64,000 bases of DNA from Scylla paramamosain (lineage: Eukaryota > Arthropoda > Malacostraca > Decapoda > Portunidae), in contig NC_087173.1 of NCBI RefSeq assembly GCF_035594125.1, forward strand, positions 152,501 through 216,500. Reading direction: 5' to 3'. Under the pieces are notes generated by a model that searched no databases, was not told the DNA's origin, and was given only the letters and a program-made list of their open reading frames with translations. Positions 31,987 to 49,094 of the stretch are shown piece by piece. Within the stretch, counting starts at the first letter, position 1, and each line of letters opens with the position of its first letter. A program made the position numbers and the translations under genes.

Positions 31987-33377
31987 GTGAGTGACGGGGA
32001 CGGAGCTGTGTACGTCCTTCCATTTTTAGGTTTACATTTAAGTGAAGCCTGTCATGCTTGCCTATGTTATTCCATGTGCATGTAAGGTAAGGCTGCTTGA
32101 CAAAGTGTCTGACTCACTGCAGACAGTTGCTTTATGCTGTACTGTAATAAACAAGTTATTTCTCAGTGAGTCACAAAAGTGCCTCTCAGTACGATGTGGT
32201 AATGAAAAGTAGAATATGAAATAAATAGATAATAAATAAGTGAATAAATAAATAAATAAATAAATGGATGGATTAATGCATACCCCAGAGAACATTTCAT
32301 ACCTACTGAGCTTACCATAGCAAATACACTGATATGCTACAAAAAATGCACACAAGTATATGAAGATGGAAAAAAATGGGGGAAGTCTGTCTTGTGTTGT
32401 TATTTCTATGGTTACTGCTCTTCTGAATTTGCAATCAGCATGCGTCTCTCCTTTCCCACGCTGACGCTACACAAGACTTTCACCTTTATTCCGTTCCCTT
32501 TCAGTAGTCCAGGAGTGAGTTAAGCAATATCTTCATTCTTTCATCCCCTTCATTGGTAAACTCTGGAATTATCTGCCTGTTTCTGTTTTTTTTTTTTTTT
32601 TCCCCTTCCTGTGACTAGTTGTTTTAAGAGTATTGAGGCACTTCCAGAAGCATATTTAAATTTTTTATTGTTGACTTTTTTTTTTTTTTCTGTATGTATG
32701 GAAGCGGCAACTGAAAAGACATTTCTTTGTTCCTCTGTTTGCCATTCGCCAAGAAGATATGAGAGTGTGAGTATAAGTAGTGGCTATATGCAAATGTTAC
32801 AATACCATTTTATACTGACTCTAAATTAAAAATGTATTGCATTGTTTACTGAAGTGTTTCAAGTTGGGCCGTCCAATATCTTTTGCATCTAATTGATTTT
32901 TGTGTTCGGCTATTTGAAATTTAATTTCTAAAATGCAGTTCCATGTTTTTAAGAAGAATAAAGGGTTGGAGAAAAAAAAAGCTTTCCTGAGTTTTAATAG
33001 GTGAATGTTAATAACATTAGTAGTAGTAGTAGTAGTAGTAGTAGTTGTAGTAGTAGTAGTAGTAGTAGTAATAGTAGTAGTAAAGAGCAGGATTATCAGC
33101 TGCAGTGACACCAATTCAGTTTTTCTATTATTTGTATTTTCTTACTATTATTCCACACCTTGTCAATCCACGCAAGGAAAAAAAAAAAAGAAAAGAAAAA
33201 AATAAAACATATTAAAAAAGTGAGAGGCAAGACCAGCAAGTGGAACACGCCCTGCCTTCTCCATAGACTTCACGGGTTTACTGCCGCGCTTCCTGCCTGA
33301 TAATTATACAGTCTTACGCTGGAGGCGCTTAATGTGGTGCATTTGTGTGAAAGAATTTACTTTTTGCCTTGAATATT

Positions 33378-33570
<193 letters not shown>

Positions 33571-34881
33571 GACGTGCAGCAGTGTAGGTGTCGAGAGCAG
33601 AGCAAATGGCCAAATGTACGGCGACGGGCTAGTGTTTATATGCGCCACGTGGGGTGTGCAGTTTCTATTTAAAAGAGAAAGGCAAGTGGTCGTCCGGGGA
33701 CAAGGAGGAGGAGGAGGAGGAGGAGGAGGCGTAGCGTAGCGTGGTCTGCATGGCGTGCAGGATTATGTGACGCTCAGAGGCAGCTTCCCTACACTGTTAG
33801 CTTCTATTAGAGTGAGCCACGTGACGGGGTGCGCTCTCAGGGTGATTGCTTGTATTCTATGTAGCCTGGCGGGGATGTGGCACTCCCTGCAGGTTATTGG
33901 CTCAGGAGGGTGAGGTAATGTCGGATGATAGTCTGGTACTCTGCTGTGGGTGATGAGTTGTGTTTGTAATGATACAGCGCCTAAAGTTTGTTAAAGTGAT
34001 GCAGCTTGTAGAGCATAAATACAGTGACATCATCACCACTATAGTCTCTCCCTTTACGCTGTGACGGAATGATGTAGTTGTGGTGATGTAGTCTGGGATA
34101 ATGATGTACACTAGAGAAAATAAATAAAAATCCCAGTAATATTAACAGTTGCATTCTCATGAAAGGTTCAGTGTTCCTCCATTATTTTGTTTATCTTCAG
34201 CATTTCCACTTTATGTTCACTTAACTTGACAAGTGTGTTCCACGTGTGTCCCTAGGCGAAAAAAAAAAAAAACGTACCATTTTATACTCCTTTTTCATAT
34301 CTTGATTTATACAAAACTTTTTTCAATGATGTACTCCGTAAAACACTATTTTCTTTTTTGTCAGCCCTCTTTTTGTCATTATATGTTTCTAGCTACAAGC
34401 AAGTTTCTCCAGAAAAGAAAAGAAAAAATATCATCCTGTTGTTATATTCCTTTTTCATATCCTCACACAGAGAACAATTTTTAACAATAAATAGGGGTAA
34501 ACTTTAGCCTCACCTCCTGCATCTCATCTTAATTTGTCTGTAGAAAGGAAAAAATCTAAGTTCTTTTCCATATATTCATTCATATAGACCATTTTTTTTT
34601 TGTCTTTAATAATGTATAGGATTAAAACATAGCCTCACTTCCTCTATCTCCTTTTTATCGTGATATGTTTTGACCCCACACGCTGGTTTGGTCCGCCTGC
34701 CCGTCTTGCCCGCCCCCATCCCCCTGACAGACCCGCGTGTGGCCGTGGAGTGTGGCTCCCCTAATGCTCATCCAGTATTGCTCTTAAAAATGATCCCGTG
34801 ATGCGTCTACAGAATGGTTGCTTAAAGTGTGTTCCTGGGGTGGGGGGTGGAAGGGGATTGATGTGGCTTTCTGGCCTAGAA

Positions 34882-34991
<110 letters not shown>

Positions 34992-35737
34992 TAGCTCGAG
35001 TTATGATTTCACTGGGTGATTTAAGAACATTTTCATGTGTCATTCATCAGCCATGACTTCCAACAGAAGCAGCAGCGGCAGCAGGAGGAGGAGGAGGAGG
35101 AAAGAATACAAAGGAATACAAAGGAATGCACTGGAAGACCAAACCTTGACGTATTGACGAGGCTGTTTTGATAATTATTCTACATTAATTATTTGTGGGA
35201 GATACAGGATAGTACAGAAGGTTCCTCCCCACCAATCCCTCCAGCAGAAGCTGACAAGATACAGGAACTGATACCACGTGGTATAGAAAAACCACATAGA
35301 ACTTGAGAGAATAGTGAGGGAAAGAGTTGTGGTCTGTCTACTTTTGTTTGTGAGGGAGAGTGTAAATGCATGATAGTTGTGTGATGTGGTGTGTGCGTAG
35401 CGCAGGTGAAGGCACAGTTTGGTTGTTGAGGGGTGGTGCAGCATCCTTGCGTTGCGCTTTCCAGGGAGGCGGCAGTCAATCAGGCCACAGCTTCGGTCAC
35501 TGGGTCTGTGTACCTTCCCTTTAGAGGCTGCCTACACAGGTTATCCCCTGCAACTTTGACCTCTAGTACTTAAAATCACAATGTTGATCAATAACAGGAA
35601 AATGCGGACGAAGAAAATGAGGATTACATGTGATTACAATGGATAACCAAAACAGAAACACTCCCACAGGTCTTTACATATCGCTTTGGAATTAATTTAG
35701 ATTAACTACCATTTAGTAAAGTAAGCTAGAGCAGTGT

Positions 35738-35839
35738 ATGACTTCTGCCAAACCGACACGTCCTTGTGCTTGTGCCGGCGTGGGAAAACCATCGTGCAGT
35801 GTGGGAAAAACTGGCTGCATTTTGATTGGAAAGAATGAA
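35738..35839 (+). CDS. Candidate Cys-rich exon in block T (unit 2)
   Basis: ATG followed by 34 codons (starts MTSAKPTRPCACAGVG, five C residues in all) up to a GTGAGA donor. Unit 3 (62,420-62,521) keeps the frame and has GTAAGA as donor. Four differences fall inside: three silent third-position changes and one P to L. The minus strand is also open here, and no acceptor or upstream exon is evident, so this is tentative. No homologous family recognised. Confidence 0.25.
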
Positions 35840-35879
35840 GTGAGATTTTATCATGATTCCTATGAAAAAAAAAAAAAAG

Positions 35880-35991
35880 AGGAGGAGGAGGAGGAGGAAG
35901 AGGAGGAGGAGGAGGAGGAGGAGGAGGAGGAGGAGGAGGAGGTGGTGGTGGTGGTGGTGGTGGTGGACGTGGTGGTGGTGGTGGTGGCGGT
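35880..35991. repeat. (GGA)n then (GGT)n
   Basis: About 20 GGA-type units then about 16 GGT-type units. In unit 3 the tract is shorter (62,566-62,631). Confidence 0.96.
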
Positions 35992-36265
35992 AGAGTTCAT
36001 AATTTTTCTGTTCCTCCTCCTTAGGGTGAATTGTAGAGTTTTTTACTCTTCCGAAAATTGCACAAGTTTTTCTTTCTTATTGCACAAAAAAAAAAAAAAT
36101 CAATAATTCCGAAAAGACGGTATTCAAATTTAAGAGAAAGAAAGCTTTTACACTTGTCTTATTCATTGTGACGTAACATTCTGAGGTAATTTGTGCGCCC
36201 ACAGGCAGAGACAAAAGGGTGTTTGAAGTGGACGCTTTTGCTAATGCCGTTATTACTCTCTAGTG

Positions 36266-36750
36266 CAGTGGTTTTCATCTCTTTTCAGGCCACGGGCCAC
36301 TAACAAAAACAAAAAGAAAATGTGGACCCTTTCAATTTTGTTTTAATACAACTAATCAACACTGCAGTTCGGTGGCCAGTGGCCACAGGCACGGTGGTCC
36401 ACAGCACTTGACGACTCGTGTAGCCGCGTGGGAGCTGACAGAAATGAACAGGATGGCTCGTCACCTTGACGCGTATAATACAAGTATGTTCTCAGGCCCT
36501 AGTCCCGGATGGCGGCGTGAATCTTGAACATTCGTTGTAGATTAAACTTAGAAGTGACTCGAAGTATTACCTAACAGCTACAACTTAGACTGTCAATGGT
36601 TCTCTTAGATAGAAATGTACTAATAGTAGTTATTCATTTTGATCAAATTGTTCATACTGAATTTTCCATTTAATTTTTATCAGCAAATACAGTAGGCATC
36701 CTGTGGACCACCCTAAAGAGTCACTGTGGACCACCAGTTGAGAACCATTT
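36266..36750. mobile_element. hAT-like MITE with 8-bp target-site duplication
   Basis: A 485-bp non-coding element beginning CAGTGGTTTTCATCT and ending GTTGAGAACCATTT. The ends are imperfect terminal inverted repeats of the type seen in hAT elements (CAGNGGTTCTCAA). Flanking 8-mers CTCTAGTG (36,258-36,265) and CTCTAGTC (36,751-36,758) match at 7 of 8 positions, as expected of a hAT target duplication. It has no transposase. Unit 3 lacks the element but also its flanks, so it provides no clean empty site. Confidence 0.75.
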
Positions 36751-38160
36751 CTCTAGTCAGATTGTTTCATGTGGAAGGGTCAAATAATTTAAAAGGGCTC
36801 TTGAGAACTCTTCGGGGCTGAATGTAATGCAGGTCTTGCGAGTGATGCTCGTCAGAGAGAAGCATGTGTTCTTTAAAATTTCAGTACTTTTTTTTTTCTG
36901 TGCGTTGAGTTAGGTATTAATTTACTTTTATGATCAAGTGTCATCTGACTACCACTTAATGCTTCCTTGAACTGCCTTACTACGGTTCTTTTCATGGATA
37001 AAAATTCCAAATAACGTGTTACATTTCATTGGTGGCATGATTTCCCTTTAAAATGAATGCAAAGCAATCAATGTGGCACGTTCCATATCCATTATTGTGT
37101 CACTTTATTATGCATACAAACACTCCTATTAACGTATCACATCCCGCCCCTGGTGTGATTCCCCTCACCATGAATACAAAGCAATCCAAACGCTACAGTT
37201 CAGCCCTGCTCATGAAACACACGCTCTAATACAACTAGGCTTTTCACTTACTTTCAGCCCTTGTTTTCTCTTTAATAGTGCGAGAGTTGACTGGCCTCTT
37301 CACTCTTTGATCCCTTTCACAGTTAAACTCCGTAATTCTCCCTGATTTTTATCTAACTTCCCAAACTTGTTATGACTTGAACTGATCATATATGTTTACT
37401 CACCTCCGTATGACTTGAGTTGCTATAAGAGACGAGTATCAAGACACCTTCCTAACTAAATGAACCAACCTGATTTAACTCTCTTTTCCATCCACTCTTT
37501 ACCATGCGGAAATTAAGTGGTATTGTAAACTGTAACCAAATTGTTACCCTTATGATCTATTCTAGACTCTAATAAGTGATCTGGAGACTATGATAATAAC
37601 ACGCTCCCTCCACTGCACACCAGCTGTCCGTAATGTATCATGTCCAGTGGCTGTTAATATAAACTGACGCTCTATTAACCTGTCATCACTAATCAGTAAT
37701 CATTCACGCACAAGCTCATCCTCGTCACCACAACATCACCATCACCGTCACCATCACCACAGCTTACACAACACTCCACCATGATTCTGTCCCATACATC
37801 ACCCCCGCCACCACTAATCATTCCTATTTAATCTCCCATCCCTCACCACCACCACCACCACCACCACCACCACCACCACCACACCTCACTCTCAACTTCT
37901 CTCATTTTCACGAGCTCCTTTCTTCTCTTCCCTCGCTCCACCATCCTTCATCCTCTCTCCCTTACGTTCCATCCTTCCTTTTGTCGACATAATGCTTGCA
38001 ATAGACGCCCTTCCTCTTCCTCCTCCTCCTCCTCCAGTCCCGTAGTATTAGCAGGGCCTTGTCTCCCCTCATAAGCAGGGAGCTGTGGGAGGAACTGGAG
38101 GGATGCTTATTGGAACATGTCGAAATAGCGTTGCCTAGCCGCCGCCGAGTATAGGAGTGT

Positions 38161-39023
38161 ATTGAGGGTGCATTATCTCGGTACAGTGGCGGTGAACGGG
38201 GAGATGGATCGGTGAGTATGTTCAGGCGCAGATAGAGAAATGTGTTGTTGGTATTTAATTAGATATACTTATAAATAGATGGGTAGATAAACAGTTTAAT
38301 AAGTAGAAAATAGATTAGATTAATAGATAGATAGACAGACAGACAGACATGGATAATAAGTACATAAGTGGGAATATATATTGTTAAATCCCCGTTGTTA
38401 GATAAGAAGGTAGAAGTATTAGATAGGGAGAGATACACAGATAAAACATCGACGAATGGATAGGTAAGTGAAGAAACACAGGAAGGTAGGATGGTTGAAG
38501 AGCAATATACATAAACAAATAAGAAGAAAGTGTAAATGTAAGCGATGAATCAGATAAAGAGAGAAATTAGCTGTATATTGATGGACAGAACATATAGAAA
38601 TGCAACTGTAAATCATGGTAAACAAACTAAGATAAATAAAGGTATGTACTATGTTAGAAGGAAATTACATTAGAGAGTCAGCCAGCATATCAGACATTCA
38701 GAAAGCAGCACAGACAAAGACACATAGACAGACTGACTGATGGGTGCATATGCCAAATGAAATAGTAAACAAACATACATATATAGAATCATTACAAAAA
38801 GAAAAATATCAGAGACTTTGAGGCAGACACTGAATTTCGCATAACGAAGATATATGTATGTTCATGTTTCGTAAATTGCACACGAGCTATGGATAAAAAA
38901 GAGAGATTTTGCATATAAACCTAGAGAAACAAAAGAAAGCAAAACATTATAAAACACAAAAGAGACAATAAAAAAAAAAAACATGAATCCTCCTATCTGT
39001 GAATCACGTTGTAGACAGAGGCG

Positions 39024-39070
<47 letters not shown>

Positions 39071-39208
39071 TCCTGTCGACAAAAATACACACAGTTATCC
39101 TGCTAGTCTATGAATTACCTTACCAGAAATGGAAAATGCATAAATGTTATGAATTTTATGTATTGTTGTGTGGATCACTTCAATTGTGTTGAAATCTTAA
39201 CGGCAGAA

Positions 39209-39296
<88 letters not shown>

Positions 39297-39400
39297 TTGC
39301 AACACAATACACATGCATGTGTATATCGTGCACACTTTTCTGCCTCTTTCTTCTTTCTTTTATGCGACATTTGGAAAAAGCAAATGTTGAGATAGTGTGC

Positions 39401-39457
<57 letters not shown>
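38161..39457. other. Non-coding stretch, unit 2
   Basis: No supported gene. Tetranucleotide-like GATA/ACAG sequence (38,230-38,360), an (AC)n tract (39,027-39,067), a (GA)n tract (39,213-39,290) and a (TG)n tract (39,407-39,457). Confidence 0.75.
39213..39290. repeat. (GA)n microsatellite
   Basis: About 39 GA units. Confidence 0.98.
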
Positions 39458-41450
<1,993 letters not shown>

Positions 41451-41520
41451 ATGGGGAAATAGACCAACTTTACAAAAAAGATGGGGAAGATGGGGAAATA
41501 GACCAACTTTAAAAAAAAGA
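41451..41520. repeat. Short direct repeat, about 30-bp unit
   Basis: GATGGGGAAATAGACCAACTTT occurs twice around GATGGGGAAGATGGGG, just upstream of the SINE head. Confidence 0.8.
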
Positions 41521-41524
41521 AAAA

Positions 41525-41613
41525 GGGCCCTCGTGGCCCAGTGGGTAGAGTGATGCACTTGGAGTTTGGCGTGAGGGAAGTGAGGGGCGCGTAGGTTCGA
41601 ACCCCCCTCTCGG
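41525..41613 (+). mobile_element. tRNA-derived SINE head
   Basis: The internal pol III promoter is visible: box A TGGCCCAGTGGG (41,534-41,545) and box B GGTTCGAACCC (41,594-41,604), 60 bp apart. The acceptor stem does not pair well and there is no proper cloverleaf, so this is a SINE and not a tRNA gene. The body continues with TGTGCCTCAAACACACAGGTA, and the region then becomes a GTGAGTG-containing repeat array and A-rich sequence. Confidence 0.72.
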
Positions 41614-41703
41614 AACTCACAAAAACCTTCAAAGAGCATCCCTCCATCACCATGTGTGCCTCAAACACACAGGTACGGTGATGGAGCTGCCCACGGGGAG
41701 GAG

Positions 41704-43500
41704 GGGAGGTGAGTGCGCAGCACCTCCCTACCCCTCCCCAGGGGAGGAAGGCACCGCCTTACCGCCCCCGGGAGAGCAAGGGAGGTGAGTGCACAGCGCT
41801 TCCCTTCTCTCCCCTACCTAACCCTGGCAAGTCTACGGGCTACCAGGCAAAAATTAATAAAAAAAATAAATAAATAAAAATAAAAAAATAAAGGTGAGTG
41901 CATAGCACTTCACCTAACAGGAAAAAAAATAAATGAAAAATAAAGGTGAGTGCATAGCACTCACCTACCACGAAAAAAAAATTAAATAAATAAATAAAAA
42001 AATAGAAAAAATAAATAAAATAAAAATAAATAAAAACCACCCTACCACCTCGGACCTCGGGAGAGCAAGAGAGGTGAGTGCACAGCACTTCCCTTCTCTC
42101 CCCAAGTCTACAGACTACCACACCAAAAAAGAATAAAATATATATAAGTATAAAGAAAAAAAAAACAATAAAAAAATAAAATAAGTCAATAAAATGAGTC
42201 TGGTAATCAACAATAAGTAATAAAAATAAATCAATACCAACCTGACTGACCCTGACAACTCCAAAGACCACCACCCCACCTGTGAAGCACGGGAGGTGAG
42301 TGTGCAGCACCTCCCTACCCTTCCCAGTCTCCCAGTTTGACTTTGACCACCAATCTGACTCATCCTAGCAACTCCAACTGTTCAGACCACCACCAGTATT
42401 CCCCACCCTAGCAACTGATCCTGGCAAGGTGAGTGCGTAGCACTTCCCGTGACTCATCCTGGCAAATTCTAAAGACCCATCATCCTGACTGGCCTTGGGG
42501 AGCATGGGAGGTGAGTGTGCAGCACCTCCCTACCCTTCCCAGTCTCCCAGTTTGACTTTGACCACCAACCTGACAACTGTACAGACTACCACCACTACCC
42601 CTCTGAGAGTGAGTGCGTCCCTTGACTGACCCTGACTGATTGGCCCCTGGCAGCTCAAAAAACAACCAACCTGACTGACTTACGGATATGTAATCACCAA
42701 ACTGACTGGCCTTGAAGAGCATGGGAGGTGAGTGTGCAGCACCTCCCAACACTTCCCAATCTCCCAGTTTGACCTGATTCATCCTGGCAACTTCTAAGAG
42801 CAACTCCAAATGTACAGACCACCTGTACCTCCTATTCTCTGACCCACTCTGACCCTGATGGTGGTAGCTTCCCTACCACCAGCCTGACTGACCCTGGCAA
42901 CTCTAAAAACAACCAACCAGACTGACTTACAAATCTTACTATAATCTGGCAACAGACCACCAAACTGACTGACCCTGGGGAGCATGGGAGGTGAGTGTGC
43001 AGCACCTTTCTACCCTTCCCAGTCTCCCAGTTTGACTTCCACTACCAACTCCAAATGTACCACCACCACCACCCCTCTGATGTTGGCAAGGTGAGTGCGT
43101 AGACTGACTGGACCTGACTGACTGACCCTGGCAACTCCAAAAACATCCAACCTGATAAATGTAACCTGGGGAGCATGGGAGGTGAGTGTGCAGCACCTCC
43201 CTACCCTTCCCAGTTTCCCAGTTTGACTTCCACCACTAATCTGACTCATCCTACCAACTCCAAATGTACCACAACTACCACCCCTCTGATCTTGGCAAGG
43301 TGAGTGCGTAGCACTTCCCTTGACTGACTGGGCCTGACTGACTGACCCTGGCAACTCCAAAAACAACCAACCTGACAAATGTAACCTGCGGAGCATGAAA
43401 GGTGAGTGTGCAGCACCTCCCTACCCTTCCCAGTCTTCCACCAACCTGACTTGAATTATGACTGGGTAGCAGGGGAGGTGAGTGTGCAGTACCTCCTACT
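41704..43500. repeat. Minisatellite array with conserved hairpin core
   Basis: Sixteen occurrences of G(G/A)... GTGAGTG at irregular but mostly paired spacing. Two subunits alternate: one with GGGAGGTGAGTGTGCAG then CACCTCCC and CCCTTCCCAG; the other with GGCAAGGTGAGTGCGTAGCA followed by CTGACTGA repeats. The larger period is about 215 bp (42,291, 42,506, 42,723 and 43,177, 43,401). In the first subunit GGGAGGTG and CACCTCCC form an 8-bp stem with a 9-nt loop. Short A-rich AAATAAATAA runs lie between early units (41,850-42,230). No coding capacity. Confidence 0.88.
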
Positions 43501-43554
43501 TTCCCCTCTCTGACTACCCTACCACCAACTCAGACCACCAAACTGACTCTCTTA

Positions 43555-43710
43555 GAAGAACAAGAACAGGAAGCAACGCCATCAGAGGAAGAAGAAGCAG
43601 CAGCAGCAGCAGCATTACCGCCATCAGAGGATGAAAACAAGAAAAAGAAGCAGAGAAAAAGAACTACCACCACTTTTCTCAGAGGAAGAAGCAGCAGCGT
43701 CACCGCCATT
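43555..43710. repeat. GAA/GCA-rich repeats
   Basis: Interrupted GAAGAA and GCAGCA runs with a repeated GCCATCAGAGGA motif. The frames on both strands are low-complexity. Confidence 0.7.
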
Positions 43711-44550
43711 GGAGGAAGAAACATATATATGTAAACTACGACTGGTCAAATCTCCGTTGGCGCCAGGCAAAGTTTAGAGAAAGAAAAAAAAAGTTCCAGG
43801 GGTCCATGTAAGGAAAGTACGCTAACTCAGTTAGGGGACTGACTATGAAAGTGCCAGGAAAGGCTGCTGCTTCAGACATCCACACTTCAACAATGCATGC
43901 GAGAATGTTGCTGTACTAGTTCTCTTTTTCCTTCTTTTTCTTCTCCTGCAGAAGACTGTCTTATTATTCCGTATTTTTTTTTTTCTGATAATATATTCAA
44001 TGTTTTTTTTTTTTTTTTGCAGCACTTTCACCTTTTCTAAATCCATCCACCCTTTAAATTAAATAAATTTAGTACATTTATGTACCCTTTAGCCTTGGAC
44101 AACTGATTACAAAAGAATTACATGAATATCTGACATTTTTCTGTAGTCTTAAGACGCCACGTCTCAAACACATGAGGCGCGGGTTGCGTTTGAGTGTACT
44201 GTAATATACCAATATAATACATGAATTTGTAATACTTTAATCACAATTTATATCTTTTCATACTAAGCAGTATGGCAACTTACTTCTTCTTCCTCATGAC
44301 ACTGGTCACGTCATGTACACTTCCATGTAGCCAACAATTCTGGGTAACCATAAAAAATATCATGCATCCTGGTGTGCACCATGCAACCAGGCTGACTTAA
44401 CCTACGCCTCTGTAACCTAAGCTGGACACTTGAACAACTATAAATGCATTTTGTCTATCTTAGCTCCTGCAGGGCCGAGGTGGACAGGTGTTTGTCCAGG
44501 ATGCCTCGTGTTACTTCTCACCGCGTGTTTTATCTGTTAGAGATTATTAC
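43711..44550. other. Unique-looking non-coding stretch
   Basis: I see no gene or repeat here beyond short poly(T) runs (43,974-43,984, 44,005-44,019). Confidence 0.6.
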
Positions 44551-44556
44551 ACTAAA

Positions 44557-44559
<3 letters not shown>

Positions 44560-44595
<36 letters not shown>

Positions 44596-44741
44596 GTCGC
44601 TGATCTTGCTGCTCTTGTTGGTATTGCTGCTTTTCCTTTCTTCCACAACAACAACAACAACAACAAAAGGAGCAACTACTACTACTACTACTAGTTCTAC
44701 TACTACTACTACTAGTACTACTACTACTACTACTACTACTT

Positions 44742-44789
<48 letters not shown>

Positions 44790-44880
44790 TTATTGCTACT
44801 ACTACTACTACTACTACTACCTACTACTACTACTACTACTATTACTACTACTACTGCTACTGCTACTGCTAGTACTACTA
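44560..44880. repeat. CTG then TAC trinucleotide arrays
   Basis: About ten CTG-type units (44,560-44,590), then AAC, then an interrupted (TAC)n array (44,676-44,860). It lies directly upstream of the CR1 5' region. Confidence 0.93.
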
Positions 44881-44939
44881 ATGAACGGACGTGTTTAGTG
44901 AGCAGTGACCTGACGCTAATATAGCTGGCTAGTGTAGAC

Positions 44940-45787
44940 ATGGCGCCTTGTGTTGCTGAGTCGTCTGGTTGTGTTAGTTCTCCTGTTTTCGAGGCCTTCG
45001 TTGCGAAGGTATCAGAGGTGGAGGCTGAGTTCCATCGGAGGATCTCGGAGGTGCAGGCTGAGTTTCGTGGGAGGATCTCAGACCTGCAGGCTGAGTTCTG
45101 TGAGAGGATCTCAGCACCTGAGGGATGGTCGTGCCCCCACCGTCACCTTACTTAATAAGGCGACGGAGGAGCAGTGTGTGTAGGGGAGGCAAGAGGGTGA
45201 AGGTCCTCAAGGCGCGGAGACGAAGAATCCCTTCAGTGTGCTGGAGGAAGGGAAGGAGATGGAAGTGGACATGGCGGGAAGAGACAAGAAGGGGCAGATG
45301 CAGCTACCCTGCCCCAAGGTAGAGTGCTTGTGTTTGGTGATAGTCGGGTTAGGCACTTAGATAGTGCGTTCTGTGCTAGGGATAGGAAGCGTAGGTCGAG
45401 GGTGTGTTTGGCGGGGGCCGGGATAAGGAAGGTAGCTGATAAGCTAGACACGTGCTTAGAAAAAGATGGGACCAAGCCCATTGTTTTTCTCAGTGCGGGA
45501 GGGAATGACCTTGGTAAGTTCAGGAGTGAGGAGCTTATCGGGAGGTTTCGACAGGCTTTGGACAGGATTAGGGTGCTGAGTGGCTGTCCAGGGCTATTAC
45601 AGTGAATCGCAGGCTAGCGAATCATTGTAAGAGTAATGGATGGACGTTCATTGACAACTGGGACCTTTTCTATGGTAGGGACACCTTGTACGTCAGGGAT
45701 GGAGTGCATTTGTCACGCCAGGGTGTTCGTGTTTTGGCCGAAACACTCGAGCGGAAGGTAACTGCACTCCAGCGCTTTTTTCGTTAG
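44940..45787 (+). pseudogene. CR1 ORF1: coiled coil plus SGNH-type esterase, frameshifted
   Basis: The frame begins at an ATG (MAPCVAESSGCVSS) and has a heptad-like AEFxxRISxxQ segment repeated about four times, a coiled-coil signature. A frameshift and a stop near 45,125-45,155 lead to a basic linker (45,125-45,322). An SGNH/GDSL esterase domain follows: block I FGDSRVRHLD (45,330), block III GGNDLG (about 45,500), then a 1-nt shift near 45,600 and block V DGVHLSRQG (about 45,700). Esterase domains in ORF1 are a known property of CR1-clade elements. The triad residues S, D and H are all present, but the shifts mean no intact protein. Confidence 0.85.
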
Positions 45788-45876
45788 TCGGGAGGGAAGA
45801 AGGGGTAGTGAGGAGAAGGCGAGGGGCAAATTAGTTAAATCTAGAAAGGTAGCTAGCTCAGGGAAGGTGAAAAATA

Positions 45877-48888
<3,012 letters not shown>

Positions 48889-48986
48889 GTAGGTATATTT
48901 CATGCAGAGACTGCCACGTGTAAGCCTGGTTGCTTCTTGCAGCTTCCCTTATTTCTTATGTTCTTATGTTCTTATATGAAAAAAAA

Positions 48987-49094
<108 letters not shown>

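Larger units (their letters stand above)
35489..38160. repeat. Segmental-duplication block T, unit 2
   Basis: Very similar to 62,170-64,000 and probably beyond. It contains a candidate exon (35,738), a GGA/GGT polypurine stretch (35,880-35,991) and a hAT-like MITE (36,266-36,750). About 1.3 kb of nearly identical sequence (36,800-38,100) follows, with CAC repeats and a CCTCCT patch. The whole 36,040-36,800 interval, MITE included, is missing in unit 3. Unit 1 has no block T in the window. Confidence 0.9.

Noticed and set aside
38038..38150. An open segment after CCTCCTCCAG on the + strand, ending in TAG
   Set aside because: It is identical in unit 3 as far as the window allows, so no substitution test is possible. 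There is no start or donor to define an exon.
41525..41613. A functional tRNA gene
   Set aside because: Boxes A and B are present, but the acceptor and anticodon stems do not form. The context (SINE body, A-rich sequence, repeats) indicates a SINE.
41704..43500. A CRISPR-like array
   Set aside because: Units are irregular in spacing and sequence, spacers are related to each other, and the genome is eukaryotic. It is a minisatellite.
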